From: an uncultured Prevotella sp.
Lineage (GTDB): Bacteria > Bacteroidota > Bacteroidia > Bacteroidales > Bacteroidaceae
DNA: 64,000 nucleotides
Reading direction: 5' to 3'
Assembly: GCA_900318625.1 (NCBI GenBank)
Contig: ONLG01000006.1
Span: forward strand, 27,953-91,952
A program made the position numbers and the translations under genes. Below are positions 16,305 to 24,908 of this stretch, in pieces (positions within the stretch are counted from its first letter, which is position 1; every line of letters starts with the position of its first letter). Under the pieces are notes generated by a model. The model was not told where the DNA came from and searched no databases. It worked only from the letters and a program-made list of their open reading frames with translations.

Positions 16305-18467
16305 ATGGAAAGAACTATCAAGGCCATTCTCGGGATGGCCATGCTACCCGTGTGCCTATTTGCACAGCAGACAGGCGACACTCAGGCTAACTGGGACAAG
16401 GAACTAAACCTTAACGAAGTGGTGGTTGTGGGCGAACGAACCGTGCTGAAGCAGTCGCCCGACCGCATAGTCTATCTCACTCGCAACGACCCTTTCGCCA
16501 AGGGACTCAACGGAATGGAAGTACTCGACCGTATGCCACGCGTATCGGTTACGGGCGACCTGGTGAACGTAGCTGGAAAGTCATCTGTCCGCTATATCGT
16601 TGACGGACGGCTCCTTGACATCCCGGACAACGCGATAGCCCAACAACTGAAGAACCTGCAGGCATCGGGCATCGAGAAGATTGAGCTGCTCACCACTCCA
16701 CCGGCCAAATACGCTGCCGGAACAAACGTGGCATACATCAGCATCACCACTCGCAACGAGACACTGGGCTCGCGAGGCAGCCTCTGGGGCATGGGCAGCG
16801 CAAAAGAAAGTTTCAACTATATGCTTGGCGGAAACGTTTCGCACACCACGCGGCGCGTGGAACTGTCGGCTGATGCCAGCTGGTCAGACATCAAAGGCAT
16901 CAATGACCTCGACCGCAGCTATACGTTTGCCGACCATGTGAAGTTGTCCACCCGAAGCAACCACTTCACAAACAGACAGCTGGGTGCCAACGCTCTCTTT
17001 AAGTACAAGTTCACCAGTAGCCTGTGTGCCGGAACTATCGTCAACTTCAGCTCTTCAAGGTTCACAAGCCGACTGGAGGATGTAACCACAGAGCGCAATG
17101 CTGTGTTCCACTCGTACAACTATTCGCCAGCAAAACCTAACAACGCACTCACTCTGACGGCCTTTGCCGACTGGCAGCTCGACCCAAAAGGCAAGATGCT
17201 CAGCCTAACCTACAACTTCTTCAACAAATCGGCGAGAACCTTTTCCGATGTAACGACTACCGGAGCGGGCGAAGAGACAAGGCTTACCAACGACGGACGC
17301 AACAGATACCACATCCACTCGGCCAAGCTTGATGCCTCGCTGCCGTTCAAGACAATAAAAATGGAGGCTGGCACGGCTTTCACGGCTATCGGCAACAACA
17401 CCTCACTGAGGATTGACCGCCTCGTTGACGGCCAGTGGGTCGTCGATCCCACTCAAAGCAACGCCTTCGACTACGACGAAAACACAGCTGCTGCATATAT
17501 CAGTGCTGAAAAGAGCTTCAGCAACTCTCTGTTCATGAAGATAGGATTGCGCTATGAGCACACCAAAGTTAAGGGGCACCAGGCTGCGGATGCTGAGACG
17601 ACGCAAGCTGACGAGCTTCCGGCAACGAGCCACAGCAACAGCTACGGCTACTTGTTCCCATCACTCAACATCAGTTGGAACAGCCAGAAAGCCGGACGCC
17701 TATCTCTGTCGTACTCTATGGGCATCACCCGTCCCAACTTTGCCGACCTTAACCCGTTCCGTTACTACACCACTACGAACGACTATGTGTCGGGCAACCC
17801 CGACTTGCGCCCGAGTGTGGCGCATAATGCCGAGATCAGCTATAGTCACAAGGGCATCTACGCGCTGCTTTACAACTCCTACAGCCACAACTCCATAGGC
17901 TACATAACGCGCTTCGGCAACGACGGGTCGCAACACACCATCCCCGAGAACTGCATCGACAACAACAAGGCAGGGCTCTATGCCTCCTACAACCGCTCGC
18001 TCTTTGGCTGTTGGAGCATCAATGTGGCTGGCGAGGTGTTCTGGAACTATGCCAAGTCGTCCATAGCCGACTTCAGGGAACATGACGACAGCAGCTGGAG
18101 CGGCAAGCTGGAGCTTAACAACTCGTGGATGCTCAACCGTCGCAAGACTCTCATTCTCGGTCTTCGCTTCAGCCACTACTTTCCCTACCACGAGCGGATG
18201 ACAAGCTATGAAAGCATGTCGCTAATAGGCTGCGACCTACGCTACACGCTTCTGGGCAACCGACTCACCCTGACGGCCTCGGTGAACGACCCCTTCGGAT
18301 GGAACATCACCAAGTCTACAGCCTTGTATGACAGCTACAGCGTCTACTCACGCAACAACATCCACTCCCGCTCCTTCAGCCTGCGCATAGCCTACAACTT
18401 TGGGCGCAACAAGGTGAACGGTGTCTATCGCGACACTAAGGAGAGGGAATCAAGCAGGAGTTACTGA
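16305..18467 (+). CDS. TonB-dependent receptor-like outer-membrane beta-barrel protein
   Basis: A 720-residue outer-membrane protein: signal peptide to about residue 21, plug domain beginning NLNEVVVVGERTVLKQSPDR, with IVDGRLLDIPDNAI and GIEKIELLTTPPAKYAAGTN, then a long beta-barrel with alternating aromatic strands. The N-terminus has neither a secretin/TonB signalling domain nor a carboxypeptidase-like repeat, so it does not look like a classical sigma-regulating transducer. The barrel strand RSFSLRIAYNFG is followed by a 20-residue polar tail. Last gene of the ECF operon, 18 nt after the small secreted protein. Substrate unknown. Confidence 0.82.
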   Translation: MERTIKAILGMAMLPVCLFAQQTGDTQANWDKELNLNEVVVVGERTVLKQSPDRIVYLTRNDPFAKGLNGMEVLDRMPRVSVTGDLVNVAGKSSVRYIVDGRLLDIPDNAIAQQLKNLQASGIEKIELLTTPPAKYAAGTNVAYISITTRNETLGSRGSLWGMGSAKESFNYMLGGNVSHTTRRVELSADASWSDIKGINDLDRSYTFADHVKLSTRSNHFTNRQLGANALFKYKFTSSLCAGTIVNFSSSRFTSRLEDVTTERNAVFHSYNYSPAKPNNALTLTAFADWQLDPKGKMLSLTYNFFNKSARTFSDVTTTGAGEETRLTNDGRNRYHIHSAKLDASLPFKTIKMEAGTAFTAIGNNTSLRIDRLVDGQWVVDPTQSNAFDYDENTAAAYISAEKSFSNSLFMKIGLRYEHTKVKGHQAADAETTQADELPATSHSNSYGYLFPSLNISWNSQKAGRLSLSYSMGITRPNFADLNPFRYYTTTNDYVSGNPDLRPSVAHNAEISYSHKGIYALLYNSYSHNSIGYITRFGNDGSQHTIPENCIDNNKAGLYASYNRSLFGCWSINVAGEVFWNYAKSSIADFREHDDSSWSGKLELNNSWMLNRRKTLILGLRFSHYFPYHERMTSYESMSLIGCDLRYTLLGNRLTLTASVNDPFGWNITKSTALYDSYSVYSRNNIHSRSFSLRIAYNFGRNKVNGVYRDTKERESSRSY

Positions 18468-18542
18468 GTAAAATTCGAGTAACAGGAGTCGCGGAATGTT
18501 AAAGTTAATGTGATAAATACACGACAAACCGTTACAAGAAGC

Positions 18543-18576
18543 GAGCGGGCCGGCACAAATCGTGCCACCCCGCTCT
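18543..18576. terminator. Bidirectional terminator hairpin
   Basis: GAGCGGGccGGCAC pairs with GTGCCaccCCGCTC around a 5-nt loop, between the convergent ECF operon and the EF-G2 gene. Confidence 0.75.
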
Positions 18577-18611
18577 CGTTAATGCAATTCAATGGTCTGT
18601 CTTTTTCGCTT

Positions 18612-20771
18612 TTAGTCTTCTGCTGCCAGCTCAGCCTCGTGCTCCTTAATGAGCTGCTGCTGAACGTCGCTGGGCACGAGCTCGTAGCTTGCGAACTTGG
18701 TTGAGAACGAAGCACGGCCTCCCGTGAGCGAACTCAGGGCTATCGAGTAGTTGCTCAGCTCCTTGAGAGGTATCTTTGCGCTGAGCTTCTGGTAGCCAGC
18801 TTCGCTGTCCATACCCATAATCATGGCACGACGGCCTTGCAGGTCGCTCATCACGTCGCCCATATAGTCGCTCGGAACATATACCTCGAGGTCGTAGATA
18901 GGCTCCAGAATCTTCGGGCCGGCCTCCTTGAATGCCATTGAGAAGGCATTGCGGGCTGCGAGCATGAACGAAAGCTCGTTGCTGTCTACCGGGTGCATCT
19001 TTCCGTCATAGACGATGACGCGAACGTCGCGGGCATAGCTTCCGGTCAGCGGACCCTGCTCCATGCGCTCCATGATACCTTTAAGGATTGCAGGCATGAA
19101 GCGGGCATCGATGGCTCCACCCACTACCGAGTTGATGAAGACGAGCTTGCCGCCCCATTCAAGGTCGATTTCCTCGCGACCCTTGACGTTCATCTTGAAC
19201 TCCTGACCGCCGAACTTATAGACCGTAGGCTCGGGCATACCCTCGGCATACGGCTCCACGATGAGGTGAACCTCACCAAACTGGCCTGCTCCACCCGACT
19301 GTTTCTTGTGACGATAGTCGGCACGCGCCATCTTGGTGATGGTTTCGCGGTATGGTATGCGAGGCTCCTCATACTTCACCTGTATCTTTTCGTTGTTCTC
19401 AAGACGCCATTTCAGTGTGCGCAGATGGAACTCGCCCTGTCCGTGTACGATAGTCTGATGAAGCTCCTTCGACTGCTCCACAACCCATGTCGGGTCTTCC
19501 TGGCGCATCTTCATGAGCGAAGCCATGAGCTTCTCCATCTCTCCCTCGTTCACAGAACGTATGGCACGCGAATACTTCGAGTTAGGATACTTGATGAAGT
19601 CGAAGCGCTGCTCCACTTCCTTAGAGTTCAGAGTGTTGCCCGTCTTCACGTCTTTCAGCTTCACGGTACAGCCAATGTCGCCGGCATTGAGCTGGTCAAC
19701 AGGCACACGGTTGGCTCCTGCACAAGCATAGATAGTACCGATGCGCTCCTTAGAACCGCGGTCGGCGTTCGACAGGTCGTCGCCCGGGCGGATGCTTCCG
19801 CTCATAACCTTGAAGTAGCTAACCTCTCCGATATGTGGCTCCATGCCCGTCTTGAAGAAGTAAACCGACTCGGGACCGTTGCTGTCGGGAGCAACCTCCT
19901 CGCCACGGGTATTGTGAATCTTCGGCATTTCGCTGACGAAAGGCACCACATTGCCCAGAAATTCCATCAGTCTTCGCACGCCCATGTCGCGTCCTGCGCA
20001 CACGCAGAACACTGGGAAGATGCTCCGCGAGACGAGTCCCTTGCGTATACCTTCGCGCATTTCGTCCTCGGTGAGGCTCTCTTCCTCGAAGAACTTTTCC
20101 ATCAAAGTTTCGTCGTTCTCGGCTGCTGCCTCAACAAGCGCGGCATGAAGTTCCTTTGCCTTGTCCATCTCCTCAGCCGGGATGTCCTCGATGATGGGCG
20201 CGCCGCCTTCGGGCTTCCACGAATATTTCTTCATCAGAAGCACGTCGATAAGCGAGTTGAAGCCGTTGCCGGTCTCTATCGGGTACTGTATCTGCACGCA
20301 CTTGCTGCCGTAAATCTCGCGCATATTGCTCATTATGACATCGAAGTCGCAGTTGTCGCGGTCAAGCTGGTTAACGAGGAATATCACTGGCTTCTGAAGC
20401 TTCTCGGTATAACGGAACGCATTTTGCGTGCCAACCTCAGGACCATACTGTCCGTTGATAAGTATCACGGCCTGGTCGGTAACGTTGAGTGCGGTGATTG
20501 CTCCGCCAACGAAGTCGTCGCTTCCCGGACAGTCAATCACGTTGAGCTTCTTGCCGTTCCACTCCACATGGAACACCGTTGAGAACACTGAGTAACCATA
20601 CTCTTGCTCAACGGGGAAATAGTCGCTGACGGTGTTCTTTGCCTCAACCGTTCCGCGGCGCTTGATGATACCAGCTTCGTAAAGCATACTCTCGGCAAGT
20701 GTTGTCTTGCCGCTTCCCGCACTGCCAAGCAGAGCAATGTTCTTGATTTCGTTAGTTTGATACACTTTCAT
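18612..20771 (-). CDS. EF-G2, elongation factor G paralog lacking the catalytic His
   Basis: A 719-residue EF-G with domains I-V. The G1 loop is intact (GSAGSGKT, residues 16-23), but the G3 motif DCPGH is DCPGSDD, replacing the catalytic His by S84, and G4 is NQLD (134-137) rather than NKxD. Domains IV/V carry HKKQSGGAGQFGEVHLIVEP and GDVMSDLQGRRAMIMGM, as in a true translocase. This matches the EF-G2 described in gut Bacteroides, reported to support translocation without GTP hydrolysis under starvation and to aid gut colonisation. Monocistronic; only a weak -7-like TAAATTTA is seen upstream. Not the housekeeping fusA. Confidence 0.9.
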   Translation of the reverse strand: MKVYQTNEIKNIALLGSAGSGKTTLAESMLYEAGIIKRRGTVEAKNTVSDYFPVEQEYGYSVFSTVFHVEWNGKKLNVIDCPGSDDFVGGAITALNVTDQAVILINGQYGPEVGTQNAFRYTEKLQKPVIFLVNQLDRDNCDFDVIMSNMREIYGSKCVQIQYPIETGNGFNSLIDVLLMKKYSWKPEGGAPIIEDIPAEEMDKAKELHAALVEAAAENDETLMEKFFEEESLTEDEMREGIRKGLVSRSIFPVFCVCAGRDMGVRRLMEFLGNVVPFVSEMPKIHNTRGEEVAPDSNGPESVYFFKTGMEPHIGEVSYFKVMSGSIRPGDDLSNADRGSKERIGTIYACAGANRVPVDQLNAGDIGCTVKLKDVKTGNTLNSKEVEQRFDFIKYPNSKYSRAIRSVNEGEMEKLMASLMKMRQEDPTWVVEQSKELHQTIVHGQGEFHLRTLKWRLENNEKIQVKYEEPRIPYRETITKMARADYRHKKQSGGAGQFGEVHLIVEPYAEGMPEPTVYKFGGQEFKMNVKGREEIDLEWGGKLVFINSVVGGAIDARFMPAILKGIMERMEQGPLTGSYARDVRVIVYDGKMHPVDSNELSFMLAARNAFSMAFKEAGPKILEPIYDLEVYVPSDYMGDVMSDLQGRRAMIMGMDSEAGYQKLSAKIPLKELSNYSIALSSLTGGRASFSTKFASYELVPSDVQQQLIKEHEAELAAED

Positions 20772-20945
20772 ATCAATATAGGTTTAGGTGTTAATAAATT
20801 TAGTTTCTTTGTTACAGTTGTCTGTCGCCACCGCCGTGACTCGCAAAAAACTGCCGTCTAAGTTAAGTGTTTTTCGCATAACTGCCAAAAAAAACTCCTT
20901 TTTTGTGACAATCTTTTGCATCTTCTTAGTAATTTCGCAGGGCTA

Positions 20946-22160
20946 ATGGCTGGATTATACCTACATATACCCTTCTGCAAGAGCAGGTGCATCTACTGCG
21001 CTTTCTATTCTTCCACTCTCTCAAAATTGCAGGACAGCTACACTGAAGCTATGTGCAGCGAGATGCTCATGCGCCCTTCGGCGGAGCCTATTCGTTCCAT
21101 CTATCTCGGTGGCGGCACGCCAAGTGTGCTCTCTGCCGACAACCTGAACCGCCTATTTATATATATAAATAAGGTGTACTTCCCCGGCACTTCCACAGCC
21201 AACGACCCATGGGCCGGCATGAGGGACTGTGAGATAACAATGGAGTGCAATCCCGACGACATCAGCGACGAGTTCTGCCTTATGCTCAGGCAGCTGCCCG
21301 TCAACAGGATAAGCATGGGCATACAGACATTCGACAACGACAGGCTGCGCTTTCTGCGGCGGCGACACACTGCCGAGGGGGCAGTGGCTTCCATGAAGCG
21401 GCTGCGCAAGGCTGGAATACCCAACATAAGCATTGACCTGATGTTTGGTTTCCCGGGACAGACACTGAGCCAGTGGGACGACGACATCGGCAAGGCACTC
21501 GCCATGGAGCCCGAACACATATCGGCCTACAGCCTCACCTACGAGGAGGACACCCCACTCTACGACCTTGTCTACAACCGAAGGTCTTCCGCAATGTGCG
21601 CCGGCAAACGGCCAACGAACCGCAACACCACGGCTGACGGCGCAGCAGTCTTGCAGCCAATATCCGACGAGCTGTCGCTATCAATGTACGAACTGCTTAT
21701 CGACCGCCTCACGGCTGCGGGCTACGAGCATTATGAGATAAGCAACTTTGCGAAGGGAGTACGCAAACACCGCTCGCTCCACAACAGCAGCTACTGGCAA
21801 GCTATACCATACATTGGTATTGGTGCGGCTGCTCACAGCTACGACGTAAGCACTCGCAGCTGGAATGTAGCCGACCTTCAACTCTATATCGACAAAATCA
21901 AGTGTTCAGAGTTGCCTTCCGAGAGCGAAGTCATATCGCCGACAACGGCCTACAACGACATGATTACTACTGCCCTCAGAACCTGCGAAGGAATAAAGAT
22001 AAGCAACATCACACCAAGTCTTCGCGCCTTTTTCACCGAAACATCTGCTACTTTGGCCGCTCAGGGCTTGGTAGAGGTGGCCGACGGCCATGTAAGGCTC
22101 ACCCGGAAGGGACTTTTCCTGAGCGATAGCGTGATGCGCGAGCTTATATATGTTGATTAA
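20946..22160 (+). CDS. hemW: Radical SAM heme chaperone HemW
   Basis: HemW homolog (once annotated oxygen-independent coproporphyrinogen III oxidase) thought to deliver heme to membrane targets. I chose the ATG at 20946 (MAGLYLHIPFCKSRCIYC), which gives the family N-terminus and the cluster motif CxxxCxxC at C11, C15 and C18. Next come YLGGGTPSVLSADNL and ISMGIQTFDNDRLRFLRRRH, then the HemW C-terminal domain. At 404 residues it is about 25 longer than usual, partly from polar insertions near residues 215-245. A TAATTTCG box 8 nt before the ATG hints at a very short leader. Downstream is a repeat-rich spacer. Confidence 0.9.
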   Translation: MAGLYLHIPFCKSRCIYCAFYSSTLSKLQDSYTEAMCSEMLMRPSAEPIRSIYLGGGTPSVLSADNLNRLFIYINKVYFPGTSTANDPWAGMRDCEITMECNPDDISDEFCLMLRQLPVNRISMGIQTFDNDRLRFLRRRHTAEGAVASMKRLRKAGIPNISIDLMFGFPGQTLSQWDDDIGKALAMEPEHISAYSLTYEEDTPLYDLVYNRRSSAMCAGKRPTNRNTTADGAAVLQPISDELSLSMYELLIDRLTAAGYEHYEISNFAKGVRKHRSLHNSSYWQAIPYIGIGAAAHSYDVSTRSWNVADLQLYIDKIKCSELPSESEVISPTTAYNDMITTALRTCEGIKISNITPSLRAFFTETSATLAAQGLVEVADGHVRLTRKGLFLSDSVMRELIYVD

Positions 22161-22174
22161 GCCAACGGTAATCG

Positions 22175-22345
22175 TCTCCCCCCGATGCTCCCCAAGGGAG
22201 GGAGGATAGACAAACATCCCACTTTCAGCCACTCTTCCCCCTTTGGGGGGATTGAGGGGGGGCTACCAATATGTGTCATATTACCGACCCACCCCCCGCC
22301 CCTCCCCAAGGGAGGGGAGCCGTAAGGCTCTCCATAAGGGCTATA
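22175..22345. repeat. C-run/G-run stem-loop cluster
   Basis: Contains CTCCCCAAGGGAG (near 22188), CCCCCTTTGGGGGG followed by ATTGAGGGGGG (22237-22262), one palindrome AATATGTGTCATATT (22268-22282) and CCTCCCCAAGGGAGGGGAGCC with GTAAGGCTCTCC (22301-22333). The same modules recur near 47844-47957 and 59027-59061. Confidence 0.65.
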
Positions 22346-22354
22346 AGTCCTTAT

Positions 22355-22428
22355 ATTTCCCATAAGACATATTAGCCATATAAGCCTTCCCATTTCCCAT
22401 AAGACATATTAGCCATATAAGCCTTCCC
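22355..22428. repeat. 37-bp tandem duplication
   Basis: Two head-to-tail copies of a 37-bp unit (beginning ATTTCCCATAAGACATATTA) at 22355-22391 and 22392-22428. Related words such as CTATAAGTCC occur near 47890. Confidence 0.75.
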
Positions 22429-22450
22429 CCTTTTGGGGGGATTGTGGGGT
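22426..22450. repeat. C-run/G-run stem-loop abutting the palindrome array
   Basis: CCCCCTTTTGGGGGG then ATTGTGGGGTGCTACC, directly followed by the palindrome array. The same junction (G run, GCT(A/T)CC, AATATG) occurs at 22262-22268 and 47957-47962. Confidence 0.65.
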
Positions 22451-22456
22451 GCTACC

Positions 22457-22540
22457 AATATGGGCCATATTACTGACCAATATGGGCCATATTACTGACC
22501 AATATGGGCCATATTACCGACCAATATGGGCCATATTACT
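22457..22540. repeat. 22-bp palindrome tandem array, locus 1 (4 units)
   Basis: Units start at 22457, 22479, 22501 and 22523. Each is AATATGGGCCATATT (7-bp perfect arms around one base) plus a 7-nt linker of the type ACTGACC. No unique spacers, so not CRISPR. Confidence 0.9.
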
Positions 22541-22603
22541 TTCCAGCAAGAGTCATATTAGTTAATGCTTTGATTATAAATAAGGTAAAAAAAGGGCTTG
22601 TTC

Positions 22604-22634
22604 TTTGGAAGTAACATGTTTTTTATTATCTTTG
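22604..22634 (+). promoter_or_regulatory. Promoter of the TPR/AraC regulator gene
   Basis: TTTG at 22604-22607, 19-nt spacer, TATCTTTG at 22627-22634; leader about 17 nt to the ATG at 22658. Confidence 0.75.
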
Positions 22635-22657
22635 CTACGCAAAATCACCAACCAAGA

Positions 22658-24418
22658 ATGCTTACTCTGCCACTACTAAAGAAACAAGCAATCACCCTTT
22701 TGCTATTGCTGATATGCCAACAGGCACTGTCTGCAACAGCCAAACCTATAGATAAACTTATCGAGCAGTTCAACAAGGCCGAGCAACTAACCTATGGCAA
22801 GAGATTCGACAGGCAGACCGTGAACACAGCCAACGCAGTTTTCAAACTGCTGCAACACGAAAACATCACCGACGAACCATTGACATTCAGCTACGACACA
22901 CCTGCCGACAGCCTGCGCGAACAGCTGTGGTACTGGGTTGCCGAATACTATTATGCCTATCAGGAATACCAACAGGCAGCCTTCTATGCCAGCAAAGCCA
23001 TGCCACTTTTCCAGAAAGCAGAGGACAACGAGGGTTTAGCCAACTGTCTGAACCTGCTGGCAATCACCCACATACGGTTATCAGAGTTCCAGAAAGCTGC
23101 CGAGCACGCCATGCACTGCTACAAGCTGGACGTGATGTCGGGCGACCCGGAGAAGATAAGCTCAAGTCTTAACACCCTGACTGCTATTTACATGAGCACG
23201 CATCAGTACCGCGAGGCCGAGAAATTCATCCTTCAGGCAATGAAAGAGGCATCGAAAACCGACAACAAGTCAAAGATAGCACTGCTCAAGGGTATGGCTT
23301 CCGAGGTCTACAATGCACTGGGCAACCAGACCAAATCGCTGGCATACGCCAAAGAAGCATACGACATAGAGACCAAACTGGGCCATACCGACAAGGCTGC
23401 AATACGACTCACACAGATGTCTACGGCTCTGATATGGATGCACCATTTCGGTGAAGCAAAGCGGTTGCTGGCAAAAGCCATTCCGATACTGGAGAAAACC
23501 CACAACAACCACTCACTCGGCATAGCCTACATCAACTGGGGCGAGGTACTGCTCAACGAGCACAACAACCAAGCTGCGGCTGAATACTTCCAGAAAGCGG
23601 TAGCAATCTTCAACATACAGCACGAACCTAACGGCGAGAGCAAGGCTCAGCTCGGACTCTACAAGGCCACAAAGGACACACGTCCGCAGGTGGCGATGGA
23701 GGCGCTTGAGCGGCACAAGGCGCTGAAAGACTCCATCTTCGACCAGCAGACTGCAGAGAGCCTGGGACGTTACAACGCTCAGGTGGGCAACATCAAGCTG
23801 TCGCAAGAGAACGAGGAACAACGCCGCGCAAAGCAGCGCGCCATCATCATCGGCATAGCAACCACGCTGTTGCTGACGATTATAGCCATAGGCGTGTGGA
23901 CAGTGATGCGAAGAAGCAACATAAAGCAAAGCAAAGTGAACTCTTCGCTGAACAAAAACATCGACGAACTGCGCCTTCAATACCAACAATTACAGCAGCA
24001 GTATTCGCAGATTTCCGAACGGGCGTCAACCGTTTCGGACACATCCAACCTGCACAGTGACGACAAGCAGTTTATCGAGAAACTGATAGACATTATCAAT
24101 GAGCAGATGGCAGCTGGCAACATCGATGCCACAACAGTGAGTTCGCGCATGAACATGAGTCCCTTCCAGCTGCGCACGCGACTCGCCACGCTGCTCGACG
24201 AAACGCCCAAGAACTTTATTCAGTCGATAAGAATGAAGCGAGCGCTTCACTATTTAGAGAACCATCCCTACAAAAACATCAATGAAGTGGCCACTCTGTG
24301 TGCCTACAACGAGACCTCAAACTTCACCCGTGCCTTCAAAAACACTTTCGGACTGACTCCCACGCAGTATTTAGAGGAGAAGCAGAGGAAACAAAGTGCA
24401 AACCAACAGCAGCAATAA
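22658..24418 (+). CDS. Membrane-anchored TPR protein with AraC-type DNA-binding domain
   Basis: A 586-residue fusion regulator. It has an N-terminal signal/anchor (LLKKQAITLLLLLICQQALS), a TPR superhelix over roughly residues 30-340 (for example NWGEVLLNEHNNQAAAEYFQ), and one membrane helix near 395-415 (AIIIGIATTLLLTIIAIGVW). A coiled coil rich in Gln/Leu follows (NIDELRLQYQQLQQQYSQI), then a C-terminal AraC helix-turn-helix (SSRMNMSPFQLRTRL, ATLCAYNETSNFTRAFKNTF). The TPR part is predicted periplasmic and the DNA-binding part cytoplasmic, so it could sense an extracytoplasmic cue directly. Start at 22658 lies close behind a canonical promoter. Target genes unknown. Confidence 0.85.
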   Translation: MLTLPLLKKQAITLLLLLICQQALSATAKPIDKLIEQFNKAEQLTYGKRFDRQTVNTANAVFKLLQHENITDEPLTFSYDTPADSLREQLWYWVAEYYYAYQEYQQAAFYASKAMPLFQKAEDNEGLANCLNLLAITHIRLSEFQKAAEHAMHCYKLDVMSGDPEKISSSLNTLTAIYMSTHQYREAEKFILQAMKEASKTDNKSKIALLKGMASEVYNALGNQTKSLAYAKEAYDIETKLGHTDKAAIRLTQMSTALIWMHHFGEAKRLLAKAIPILEKTHNNHSLGIAYINWGEVLLNEHNNQAAAEYFQKAVAIFNIQHEPNGESKAQLGLYKATKDTRPQVAMEALERHKALKDSIFDQQTAESLGRYNAQVGNIKLSQENEEQRRAKQRAIIIGIATTLLLTIIAIGVWTVMRRSNIKQSKVNSSLNKNIDELRLQYQQLQQQYSQISERASTVSDTSNLHSDDKQFIEKLIDIINEQMAAGNIDATTVSSRMNMSPFQLRTRLATLLDETPKNFIQSIRMKRALHYLENHPYKNINEVATLCAYNETSNFTRAFKNTFGLTPTQYLEEKQRKQSANQQQQ

Positions 24419-24595
24419 CACATTTGTTTCGCCTGCAAGCAACATTTCTTTCAGCCCCCACTTATCACTGCAATACCGCATAAAAATGCACATTTATACG
24501 CATTTAGGGCTATTCCAAGGGCTTCTGCACCCATATATTTCACGAAATGATAATTAAATTTGATAAAATGACAACGTGATAAAAGCCCTTATTAC

Positions 24596-24603
24596 TACCT
24601 TTG
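24596..24603 (+). promoter_or_regulatory. -7 box upstream of a 56-residue ORF
   Basis: TACCTTTG, exact consensus, 32 nt before the ATG at 24636. No clear -33 element. Confidence 0.5.
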
Positions 24604-24635
24604 CAATAAGAAAACGTAATGAATGAGCATTGCCT

Positions 24636-24806
24636 ATGCCTAAGACAAGCTACCAAGAAGAAGCCATGCGCTATGCCGATGCATATCTGAACCGTCTTCT
24701 ATGTATGGAGGATGTGGCAAATCGTGCGGTGGAACTGAGGCTAAAGCAGATCATAGAGCAAAGGATGAAACAGAATACGGACGGCAACGACAAGCTGCAA
24801 CTGTGA
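24636..24806 (+). CDS. Small ORF, 56 residues, unknown function
   Basis: Frame from ATG 24636 to TGA 24804-24806 encodes MPKTSYQEEAMRYADAYLNR, then a charged helical stretch (MEDVANRAVELRLKQIIEQ) and a polar end (NTDGNDKLQL). Highly helical, soluble, no family recognised. An exact TACCTTTG box lies 32 nt upstream, and the TMEM43-like gene starts 102 nt downstream, so the two may share a transcript. Could be a small regulatory protein; evidence is promoter position and good amino-acid composition only. Confidence 0.5.
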   Translation: MPKTSYQEEAMRYADAYLNRLLCMEDVANRAVELRLKQIIEQRMKQNTDGNDKLQL

Positions 24807-24908
24807 AGAGAGCAACAGCCACTAATAAAACAGAGGCATCGAAGACTGTTCTCACAATACATATATAATAAGGTGACATTAAACATTATTACGAAATAAA
24901 TAACTATT

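Larger units (their letters stand above)
22161..22603. other. Repeat-rich intergenic region
   Basis: About 440 bp without a gene, almost entirely made of stem-loops and short tandem repeats (listed separately), lying between hemW and the promoter of the TPR/AraC regulator. Confidence 0.75.

Noticed and set aside
18993-20582. 529-residue plus-strand open frame opposite the EF-G2 gene
   Set aside because: His/Leu/Val-rich antisense artefact; EF-G motifs are on the minus strand.
22457-22540. Palindrome array as a CRISPR
   Set aside because: Units are contiguous with only a 7-nt constant linker, no unique spacers and no cas genes in the window.
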